Part shown: piece by piece, positions 1 through 5,037 of the stretch
How positions within the stretch are numbered: the stretch's first letter is position 1
How the letters are laid out: each line of letters begins with the position of its first letter
Assembly (NCBI GenBank): GCA_947463165.1
Contig: CANHSW010000186.1
Span: 1-5,070, forward strand
DNA from: Cyanobacteriota bacterium
GTDB lineage: Bacteria > Cyanobacteriota > Cyanobacteriia > PCC-6307 > Cyanobiaceae
Reading direction: 5' to 3'
Length of the DNA stretch: 5,070 bases
Notes under the pieces: model-generated
What the model saw: only the letters and a program-made list of their open reading frames with translations
The model's database searches: none
What the model was told of the DNA's origin: nothing
Made by a program: the position numbers and the translations under genes

Positions 1-843
1 CTCGATCCAATCCTGCAGTTCGGCCAATTTCTGCTGGCTGGTACCACCGTTTTCTTCGCCTACGAGAGCGTGCGGCTGCGGGGGGTGACCACCGAGCAGG
101 CCAGGCGTTCCTCCTACTTCGACGATGAGGAGCCCGGGCCGGAACCGGTGCGTCCGCGCATGGGTGGTGGCGGCTGGGCCGATGACCGCGACCGCTTCGA
201 CGAGCCCCAGCCGCTGCGCCGCCGCATCCGCTCCCGCCCTGACGAGGAGGAGCCAGACGATTTTTACCGGCCCAGTCGGCCCCCTAGCCGCGCTGCCATC
301 CCCGAGCGGGCCGCCAGCCGCCGCGATCCTCAAGACCTGGACCGCGATGGCTGGCGGGAACGTTCTGCAGCGGAAGACCAGCCGGCCGATGGGCTGGATA
401 GGGGAATTGCTGGGCGTCCTGGCAGTTCCCGCAGCTACGGCGCCGCCAACCGCAACCCCAGCGCCGATTTCGGCAGTCGCCGACGGGAGCGGGAGGCAAC
501 CTCAGACAGCCGCAGTGGTAGTCGTGCCAGCTCTGCCGCTGAGGCCATGCCCCGCTCCAGCCGGCGCCCCGCGGCAACCGCGCCAGCCCCTGCTCGCCCT
601 GGCGATTCCCGCAGTGCAGCTCCTGGTGTGCCCCAGGGGTCTCCAATCACGGGTGCCGCCCGATCTGCCCCCGCCCCTGGGGCCGCTGCCATCAGTGATG
701 CCAATTTTTCGCCCCTAGGCAGCCGCGCAGTCCCCCCTGCCCCCGGCTCCAGCCCCGCCCCTCGTTCTGGCTCCGGCCCTATCGAGCGCCCAACAACCAG
801 TGAGGCGCGTCCCCGCGACAACAGCTCCCGTTTCGACGACTGA
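1..843 (+). CDS. ycf66: Ycf66-family membrane protein, 3' part (5' end outside window)
   Basis: The frame is open from the first base, so the gene is cut by the left edge; 280 residues are visible. A GTG at 70 is the first possible start inside the window, but the 23 residues before it read as family sequence (LDPILQFGQFLLAGTTVFF...), so it is not the true start. Ycf66 proteins (Pfam family Ycf66_N) have an N-terminal domain of about four membrane helices. Residues 6-20 look like the last of these, followed by the typical YESVRLRG exit. The remaining roughly 250 residues form a low-complexity tail: acidic DDEEP/DEEEP blocks alternating with Arg-rich stretches to about residue 180, then Pro/Ala/Ser-rich sequence ending SSRFDD. 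The tail is presumably disordered. The family is found in cyanobacteria and some plastids and its function is unknown; a link to photosynthetic membranes is only presumed. The next lipoprotein frame follows closely on the same strand. Confidence 0.85.
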   Translation, partial: LDPILQFGQFLLAGTTVFFAYESVRLRGVTTEQARRSSYFDDEEPGPEPVRPRMGGGGWADDRDRFDEPQPLRRRIRSRPDEEEPDDFYRPSRPPSRAAIPERAASRRDPQDLDRDGWRERSAAEDQPADGLDRGIAGRPGSSRSYGAANRNPSADFGSRRREREATSDSRSGSRASSAAEAMPRSSRRPAATAPAPARPGDSRSAAPGVPQGSPITGAARSAPAPGAAAISDANFSPLGSRAVPPAPGSSPAPRSGSGPIERPTTSEARPRDNSSRFDD

Positions 844-932
844 TCTCCCCCCTGCTGCCGCCTGGCCCTGCTCGGCCTGGGGGACACCTCAGCCGCAAAC
901 TGCCTCGCTGGTCTGCCGCCAGCCTGGCCATT

Positions 933-1469
933 TTGGTGTTGCCGTTGCTTTTGGGCGGTTGTGACGGCGACTTTGGCTGGTGGGGCCGTCGCCAGGCCCC
1001 CGCTGCTGAGCTCGGTGGCGGCGGCAATCGCCAGCAGCCGGCCCTCAGTGGCAACGGCCAACTGCTGGCCACGATCGGGGAGCGCCAGGGGCGCCCCAGC
1101 CTGTTGTTGCAGCGTCTGCCGGATGGCCAGCTGCTGCCCCTACCCCAGCTGCGGGGCCACGAACCCCACAGTTCCCCCGCTCTGAGCTGGAATGGTCGCT
1201 ATGTGGCAGCCCTGGTGCAGCGCGGTGATCAGCGCTTGGCCGTGATTGTTGACAGGGTTACCGGCAGGTTGCATCAGCTGCCTTTGCCCGGCAATCCAGT
1301 GCCTTTGCGCTTGAGCCTGGCCCCCAATGGCCAGCGCCTGGCAATCCAGCTCCTGCAAAACGGCGGCCAGCGGGTGCAGCTGTTCGACCTCAGCTCGCTG
1401 CTGGAAGCCGATCCACCGGCCGGGCAACCCCTGCGGGGTGCTGATGCTGGATTGGGGCCTACAGAATGA
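933..1469 (+). CDS. TolB-like (beta-propeller fragment) lipoprotein, first of a tandem pair
   Basis: The protein is 178 residues if it starts at TTG 933, but the true start is probably upstream. The frame is open from 804, and codons 891-962 encode a convincing lipoprotein signal: n-region SRKLPR, hydrophobic SLAILVLPLLL, lipobox LGGC. The lipobox Cys is codon 960-962. A start at TTG 933 or GTG 936 would leave nine residues or fewer and no positive charge before the Cys. No ATG, GTG or TTG lies upstream in frame, only CTG/CTC/ATC codons; GGGGGA at 879-884 could be a ribosome site for CTC 888 or CTG 900. After the Cys come three PD40/TolB-like strands: PALSGNGQLLA (36-46), PALSWNGRYVAAL (82-94) and LSLAPNGQRLAIQL (127-140). 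A full propeller needs more blades, so the protein may oligomerise or be a fragment. It is paralogous to the next gene. The stop at 1467-1469 lies in an 18-bp tandem repeat. A cell-envelope location is likely; the function is unknown. Confidence 0.65.
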   Translation: MVLPLLLGGCDGDFGWWGRRQAPAAELGGGGNRQQPALSGNGQLLATIGERQGRPSLLLQRLPDGQLLPLPQLRGHEPHSSPALSWNGRYVAALVQRGDQRLAVIVDRVTGRLHQLPLPGNPVPLRLSLAPNGQRLAIQLLQNGGQRVQLFDLSSLLEADPPAGQPLRGADAGLGPTE

Positions 1470-1539
1470 TTGGGGTCTACAGAATGATTGGGGCCTACAG
1501 AATGATTTGTGTCTACCAGATGATTTGTATTAACCAGGT
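1450..1539. repeat. 18-bp degenerate tandem repeat, about five copies
   Basis: Copies lie at 1450-1467, 1468-1485, 1486-1503, 1504-1521 and 1522-1539. The consensus is GATTGGGGCCTACAGAAT. Copies 1 and 3 are identical, copy 2 differs by one base, and copies 4-5 have decayed towards GATTTGTGTCTACCAGAT. The first copy codes for the C-terminus of the upstream lipoprotein, and its stop TGA spans the join of copies 1 and 2. Because the period is six codons, a TGA recurs in that frame at each of the next joins. The array fills much of the gap before the second lipoprotein gene. Confidence 0.9.
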
Positions 1540-1540
1540 C

Positions 1541-1582
1541 ATGGGATTTAGTGGCATGGATTATGGGATTTAGCGGCATAAG
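1541..1582. repeat. 22-bp direct repeat, two copies
   Basis: ATGGGATTTAGTGGCATGGA starts at 1541 and ATGGGATTTAGCGGCATAAG starts at 1563, adjacent with a 22-bp period. The first 17 bases differ at one position only. The pair directly follows the 18-bp array but has an unrelated unit. It lies in non-coding sequence; I see no gene or clear promoter in 1470-1632. Confidence 0.85.
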
Positions 1583-1632
1583 AGTGGCTCCCTAATGGTT
1601 GGCAGCTCCAGATCAGCTATGAGCATTCCGCG

Positions 1633-2121
1633 ATGAACATCCCAGTGGCTTTGCCGGCCGTTCTGGCTGGCTTGTGCCTGCTGCTGGCAGGCTGTGGCGC
1701 CAACATGCCGATGCCGCTGCCGGGACTCAACCGCCAGTTGCAGCAGGTTGGTAGCAGCCGGGAGCCGGCTCTCTCGGATCAATGGCTGGCTCTGATCGTG
1801 GGCCGCGGTGGCCGCGAGCAGGTGTTGCTGCTCGATCTGCAACGCCAGCTGCCCGTGCCTCTGCCCAACCTCAATCGCGCCGATTCCCAGCCCCTGAGCG
1901 TGGCCGTCGACGCCAGCGGGGAGCGGCTGGTCCTGGTGCGGTTGCTGGAGGGGCGCACCGAACTGCTGCTTTATCGCCGTTCCATGGCCAGCCTGCAGCT
2001 GATTCCGATGCTGCCGCCGGGGGTGCCGCAGCAGCTGAGCCTGCGGGCCGATGGCCGCGAATTGGCCGTACAGGTGGGCCGTAACGGGCTCTGGCAGGTG
2101 GATTTGATCCCCCTGCCCTAG
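1633..2121 (+). CDS. TolB-like (beta-propeller fragment) lipoprotein, second of a tandem pair
   Basis: The protein is 162 residues, with ATG at 1633 and stop TAG at 2119-2121. Residues 1-21 form a lipoprotein signal: hydrophobic VALPAVLAGLCLLL and lipobox LAGC with Cys21. The n-region is unusual in having no Lys or Arg. The Shine-Dalgarno signal is weak. A five-codon frame (ATG 1619, MSIPR) ends in a TGA overlapping this ATG, so either translational coupling or a small frameshift at the start is possible. The mature part has three PD40/TolB-like repeats: PALSDQWLALIV (45-56), LSVAVDASGERLVLVRL (88-104) and LSLRADGRELAVQV (135-148), ending in WQVDLIPLP. Residues 45-161 align along their length with the first lipoprotein, so the genes arose by tandem duplication. 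It is far shorter than true TolB (about 430 residues). Anchoring in an envelope membrane is likely; the role is unknown. Confidence 0.78.
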   Translation: MNIPVALPAVLAGLCLLLAGCGANMPMPLPGLNRQLQQVGSSREPALSDQWLALIVGRGGREQVLLLDLQRQLPVPLPNLNRADSQPLSVAVDASGERLVLVRLLEGRTELLLYRRSMASLQLIPMLPPGVPQQLSLRADGRELAVQVGRNGLWQVDLIPLP

Positions 2122-2150
2122 CGATGAGGAATGTCACCCAGTTCGAATCG

Positions 2151-2192
2151 CCAAGCTCAGCTCACCAAGCTCAGGGCACCAGGCCCGCCCAG
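2151..2192. repeat. 14-bp direct repeat at the convergent gene ends
   Basis: CCAAGCTCAGCTCA (2151-2164) and CCAAGCTCAGGGCA (2165-2178) share their first ten bases and the last two. A weaker third copy may follow at 2179-2192 (CCAGGCCCGCCCAG). The second copy contains the stop codon of the minus-strand hli gene (2171-2173). No hairpin with a T-run was seen in the 49 bp between the two converging genes, so no terminator is called. Confidence 0.7.
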
Positions 2193-2509
2193 TGGAGGAA
2201 GTTGTCGCCGCTGAGGGCTTCTATCAGCAGCACAGCCACAAAGCCCAGCATCGCGAAGCGACCGTTGATTCTTTCGGCGTAGGCGCTCCAGCCAAAGGCT
2301 GGCGAGTCATGGGTGGTGGCGCTGGTGGTTGGTGGTTGCGGTTGGCTAGAGGGCTTCGCTTGGCCATTGGGCTGGGGCTGGCCACTGGGCTGTTGCTCAG
2401 CCTTTAGCTGTTGCTCGGGATTGGGCTGTTGCTCAGCACTGGCCTGGGGCTCAGCATTGGGTTGGGGGTCTGGATTTGGCATGGTTTTAGGCGCTGCGGC
2501 CCACTTCAT
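2171..2509 (-). CDS. High-light-inducible protein (Hli/Scp) with hexapeptide-repeat N-terminus
   Basis: The protein is 112 residues from ATG 2509, or 103 from ATG 2482. Residues 72-112 are a single-helix chlorophyll a/b-binding-like domain: FGWSAYAERINGRFAMLGF, then hydrophobic VAVLLIEALSG and the tail FLHWAGLVP. E79, N82 and R84 form the ExxNGR motif, in which the Glu and Asn ligate chlorophyll and the Arg pairs with the Glu of a partner helix. Such proteins act in thylakoids as dimers, often beside photosystem II assembly factors, and protect chlorophyll under light stress. Residues 11-58 are eight hexapeptides (such as PNAEPQ, PNPEQQ, PSGQPQ), much longer than the usual short Hli N-terminus. 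The start is uncertain: ATG 2509 overlaps the upstream ABC gene by 23 bp, while ATG 2482 lies 4 bp after its stop and starts right at the repeats. Neither has a strong Shine-Dalgarno. Light-stress induction is expected from the family but no promoter is visible. Confidence 0.93.
   Translation of the reverse strand: MKWAAAPKTMPNPDPQPNAEPQASAEQQPNPEQQLKAEQQPSGQPQPNGQAKPSSQPQPPTTSATTHDSPAFGWSAYAERINGRFAMLGFVAVLLIEALSGDNFLHWAGLVP
2336..2479 (-). repeat. Eight 18-bp in-frame repeats encoding hexapeptides in the hli gene
   Basis: On the protein level the units are PNPDPQ, PNAEPQ, ASAEQQ, PNPEQQ, LKAEQQ, PSGQPQ, PNGQAK and PSSQPQ, filling residues 11-58 with no gaps. On the + strand the 18-bp units read, for example, CTGTTGCTCGGGATTGGG and CTGGGGCTCAGCATTGGG. 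The period equals six codons, so changes in copy number keep the frame. Pro at position 1 and Gln at position 6 are best conserved, and the unit is rich in Pro, Gln, Asn and Glu. The likely role is a flexible hydrophilic arm ahead of the membrane helix. Confidence 0.88.
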
Positions 2510-4487
2510 AGCCGGCCGCGGGCAGCAGTCGCCAACCGCCGGTGCCGTCTAGTTCCAGCACCAGCTCATGGAAGGAGGTGAGCGTGGGCCGGTGACCGAC
2601 ACTCACCAGGGCCATTTCTCGCTCGGCCAGCAGCTTGTAGAGGTGTCGCTCGGTGTTCACGTCCAGGGCGCTGGTGGCCTCATCCAGCACCACAAAGCGG
2701 GGGGAGCTCAGCAGTAGCCGCGCAAAAGCGAGGCGCTGCTGTTCCCCCAGGGAAAGCAGCCGCGGCCAATCTTGTTTGATGTCCAGGTCTGGATAGCGCT
2801 GTACCAGTTCCGCCAGCATCACCTGCTCCAGCACATGGCGCAATTGCTCATCGCTGAAGCGATCCGGCGCCAGGGGGTAGCAGAGCTGCTCCCGCAGACT
2901 GCCGAGCAGCATGTAGGGCTTCTGGGGAATGAACAACAATTCTCCCTCCGGTGGGCGTTCCACATAGCCCGAGCTGGGTGGCCATAGCCCACTCACCGTG
3001 CGCAGGAAGGAGGTCTTGCCGCAACCGCTGGGGCCCACCACCAACAGGCGCTCGCCGGCATTCACCGCCAGGCTGAGATCTCGCACCAGCAGGCGGGAGC
3101 TGCCGGGGGGCATCAGGTCCACATGGCTCACCAAGATGCCAGCTCCAGCGATGGCACCTGCGCCCTCGGCAGCGCTGCCATGGCCGCCTTCCAGCAGCCC
3201 AGCCGCGCTGCTGATCTCGTCCACCTTGGCCTGGAAGCCCTCGAGGCGGCTGATCGAGGCGGAGAAGGAGGCCAATTGATCGATGTTGTTCACGATGTAA
3301 CTCACCGAGAACAGCACCTGGGAGAAGGCGATACTTGCCTGGCCAAATACACCAAAGTCAACCTGTTTGGCGAAGTAGATTGGTGCGATCACCAGCCAGG
3401 GCAGGAAGCGAGAGAAGTAGTCGTAGGAGCGTTGAATCACGCTGATTAGCGCCTGCCAGATGATCAGGCGATCGAAGTTGCGAATAGCCCCACTCAATCG
3501 ACGATCGGCTTCCCCGAATTCCTGGCGCTCGCCGCGGTAAAAGGCGATCGATTCGGCGTTGTCGCGGATGTGGACGAGTCCGTAGCGGAAATCCGCCTCA
3601 AGCTTGAGCTGCTGGTAGTTCAGGATCACCAGCTTGCGGCTGGCGAAAATCACCACAGCTGTGCCGAGTACGGAATAAACTAGCAGCCATATTGCCAGTT
3701 GAGAGCTAATGCCCCAAAGCACAATAATGAAGCTAAAGAAGGTTAGCAGTGCCGCGAATACCTCCACGGCAACGGACAGGCTGGTGGTGGTAAAGCTGCC
3801 GACGTCCTGGGAAATGCGTTGGTCTGGATTGTCGATTTCCTCGCTGGATTCGTCGTTGGGATTAAGGATGTAATAGGCTCGATTTGTGAGGTAGCGACTT
3901 AGTAGTCGACCGCTCAGCCACTCCCGCCAGAGCAGGCCAAGTTTAGGGATTAAATAGCTTTGTAGCGCTCTGATGGGCAGGGCGAGCACCAGGCAGAAAG
4001 CGTAGATCGCAACCGTCTTCCAGAAGTCATCTGCCTTGTAGGCCACCAAGGTGTTGTCAACGTTGCGGGCGACGTAGCTGATGCCCACATTGATGCCGTT
4101 GATCACCAGGATCAGCAATACGATCACCCCCAGCAGTAGCCAGGGCAGCCAGCGTCCTTGGCGTAATTTGCTGCGAAAAGCTGCAAAGCAGCCTAATGCG
4201 GCAACGGTGAGGGCCACCACCACCGCTCCGATCGGTCCCCCCCAGATGGCGGCCAGTTGTTCAGGCACCCCGGGCAGGAAGCGGCTGCGCAATTCCGGCA
4301 CCAGCGCTCCCGACAGCTGGACCGCAGCGGTGAGCAGCAGCAAGGTGGTGCCCACCACGACCGCCAGCATGGCCAGCAGCAGTAGTAGGAACTGCCAGGC
4401 GCTGGTGTCCTCTAGGGGCAAGAAGTAGGGCTGGGCCAGGCGCTGCAGCTTGCCCAGCTGACTGCGGAAGGCCTTGAGGAGAGTCAT
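2487..4487 (-). CDS. ABC transporter, fused permease and ATPase, SbmA/BacA/ABCD-like
   Basis: The protein has 666 residues, starting MTLLKAFRSQLGKLQRLAQP, with a TAA stop. The N-terminal half is a membrane domain of the ABC_membrane_2 / SbmA-BacA type. Hydrophobic segments lie near residues 32-58, 82-103, 113-138, 157-178, 235-260, 262-282, 362-372 and 388-402, with family motifs NPDQRISQDV (220-229) and EADFRYGLVHIRDNAESIAF (297-316). The ATPase domain is intact: Walker A GPSGCGKTS (485-493, Lys491), Q-loop Gln522, signature LSLGEQQ (578-584), Walker B VVLDE with catalytic Glu603, and H-loop His632. It is a half-transporter and so should act as a homodimer. Relatives include E. coli SbmA/YddA, mycobacterial BacA (a cobalamin and hydrophilic-compound importer) and human ABCD4 (cobalamin). 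The substrate cannot be read from sequence. Compared with the six-helix core it seems to have extra N-terminal helices. The HIT gene lies 56 bp upstream and the hli gene overlaps or abuts its 3' end. Confidence 0.97.
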   Translation of the reverse strand: MTLLKAFRSQLGKLQRLAQPYFLPLEDTSAWQFLLLLLAMLAVVVGTTLLLLTAAVQLSGALVPELRSRFLPGVPEQLAAIWGGPIGAVVVALTVAALGCFAAFRSKLRQGRWLPWLLLGVIVLLILVINGINVGISYVARNVDNTLVAYKADDFWKTVAIYAFCLVLALPIRALQSYLIPKLGLLWREWLSGRLLSRYLTNRAYYILNPNDESSEEIDNPDQRISQDVGSFTTTSLSVAVEVFAALLTFFSFIIVLWGISSQLAIWLLVYSVLGTAVVIFASRKLVILNYQQLKLEADFRYGLVHIRDNAESIAFYRGERQEFGEADRRLSGAIRNFDRLIIWQALISVIQRSYDYFSRFLPWLVIAPIYFAKQVDFGVFGQASIAFSQVLFSVSYIVNNIDQLASFSASISRLEGFQAKVDEISSAAGLLEGGHGSAAEGAGAIAGAGILVSHVDLMPPGSSRLLVRDLSLAVNAGERLLVVGPSGCGKTSFLRTVSGLWPPSSGYVERPPEGELLFIPQKPYMLLGSLREQLCYPLAPDRFSDEQLRHVLEQVMLAELVQRYPDLDIKQDWPRLLSLGEQQRLAFARLLLSSPRFVVLDEATSALDVNTERHLYKLLAEREMALVSVGHRPTLTSFHELVLELDGTGGWRLLPAAGYEVGRSA

Positions 4488-4543
4488 GAAGCGAAGCGCA
4501 TCGGATCATTGTTGCTGCTCTTTGGCCCAGCCGTTGGGCGGAC

Positions 4544-4891
4544 TTAACCCGGGGGCCAGCCCAGCGACCGCCCCCCCAGTACGTGCAGGTGCAGGTGGAA
4601 CACCGTTTGGCCGGCTTCCGCCCCCGTGTTGATCACCGTGCGGAAGCTGTCAAACCCTTCCTGCCGCGCCACTTTGGCGGCCACCAGCAGCAGGTGACCG
4701 AGCAGCTCGCCGTGGCGCTGCTCGGCCTCGCCCAGGCTGATCAGATGCTCCCGGGGAATCACCAACACATGCAGCGGCGCCTGGGGGGTCAGATCCCGAA
4801 AGGCCAGGCAGTATTCATCGGCATACACCTGGTCACAGGGAATCTCACCGCGCAGGATGCGCCCGAACACCGTGTCATTGCTGTCAGTCAT
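4544..4891 (-). CDS. HIT family (HinT/Hint-like) nucleotide hydrolase
   Basis: The protein has 115 residues, full length for the Hint branch (E. coli HinT is about 119). It opens with TVFGRILRGEIPCDQVY and carries APLHVLVIPREHL (38-50). The C-terminus holds the histidine triad QTVFHLHLHVLGGR with His99, His101 and His103, and ends in the characteristic GWPPG. By comparison with human Hint1, His101 is the nucleophile and His41 the fourth conserved histidine, so no key residue is missing. Hint enzymes are cytosolic homodimers that hydrolyse purine nucleoside phosphoramidates and adenylated amino acids or lysine. The physiological substrate in cyanobacteria is unknown. The ATG lies inside a 13-bp tandem repeat and has no Shine-Dalgarno-like sequence before it. 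The gene is first in the likely HIT-ABC-hli unit. Upstream sequence to the right window edge shows no gene. Confidence 0.97.
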   Translation of the reverse strand: MTDSNDTVFGRILRGEIPCDQVYADEYCLAFRDLTPQAPLHVLVIPREHLISLGEAEQRHGELLGHLLLVAAKVARQEGFDSFRTVINTGAEAGQTVFHLHLHVLGGRSLGWPPG

Positions 4892-4945
4892 GGGGATTGG
4901 TCATGGTCGTGGGTAATGGTTATGGGGGATGGTCATGGGGGATGG
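4888..4945. repeat. 13-bp tandem repeat covering the HIT start codon
   Basis: Units on the + strand are TCATGGGGATTGG (4888-4900), a partial TCATGG (4901-4906), TCGTGGGTAATGG (4907-4919), TTATGGGGGATGG (4920-4932) and TCATGGGGGATGG (4933-4945). The HIT start codon, read on the minus strand at 4889-4891, is part of the first unit. The repeat occupies exactly the place where a ribosome binding site would be expected and offers none. It creates two upstream minus-strand ATGs, at 4936 (a twelve-codon frame including its stop) and 4904 (MTNPHD, whose stop lies inside the HIT gene). Confidence 0.85.
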
Positions 4946-4995
4946 GTTGCCAGCACCCGCTCCAGTTTTGCCAACCGGGGGCGTCCGGCACGCTC

Positions 4996-5037
4996 AGTGA
5001 GTCAAGACCAGTGAGTTGAGGCTAGTGAATCAGGCTG
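4996..5037. repeat. 14-bp degenerate tandem repeat, three copies
   Basis: AGTGAGTCAAGACC (4996-5009), AGTGAGTTGAGGCT (5010-5023) and AGTGAATCAGGCTG (5024-5037) line up with a 14-bp period and share AGTGA at the start. They lie in the gene-free stretch 4892-5070 at the right edge, which otherwise shows no open frame with recognisable protein, no tRNA and no clear promoter. Confidence 0.55.

Noticed and set aside
125..718. Plus-strand open frame overlapping ycf66 in another frame
   Set aside because: Composition is that of a frame-shifted shadow; the ycf66 frame is supported by the family sequence at its beginning and by a natural end.
435..1072. Long minus-strand open frames opposite ycf66 and the first lipoprotein
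   Set aside because: They are Ala/Gly/Arg-rich shadows of a GC-rich coding strand, with no recognisable domain, and they run across two real genes.
1506..1533. Possible promoter TTGTGT with 15-bp spacer and TATTAA
   Set aside because: The spacer is short, the -35 box is weak and both boxes fall in the degenerate repeat copies; chance match is likely.
1274..1579. Minus-strand open frame with NHSVGP-type hexapeptide repeats
   Set aside because: It is the antisense reading of the 18-bp array running into the reverse of a lipoprotein gene; no start signal and no known family.
2130..2160. GTTCGAATC, resembling a tRNA T-loop
   Set aside because: The flanks do not form a T-stem and no acceptor or anticodon arm can be built around it.
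3450..3560. GGCGATCG sequences resembling the cyanobacterial HIP1 palindrome GCGATCGC
   Set aside because: Both copies are followed by A, so neither is the full palindrome, and they lie in ordinary coding sequence.
4583..5014. Plus-strand open frame across the HIT gene and right edge
   Set aside because: It is antisense to a clear HIT protein and its end is translated tandem repeat.
4888..5037. CRISPR-like array at the right edge
   Set aside because: Units are 13-14 bp and directly adjacent with no spacers, so this is a simple tandem repeat.
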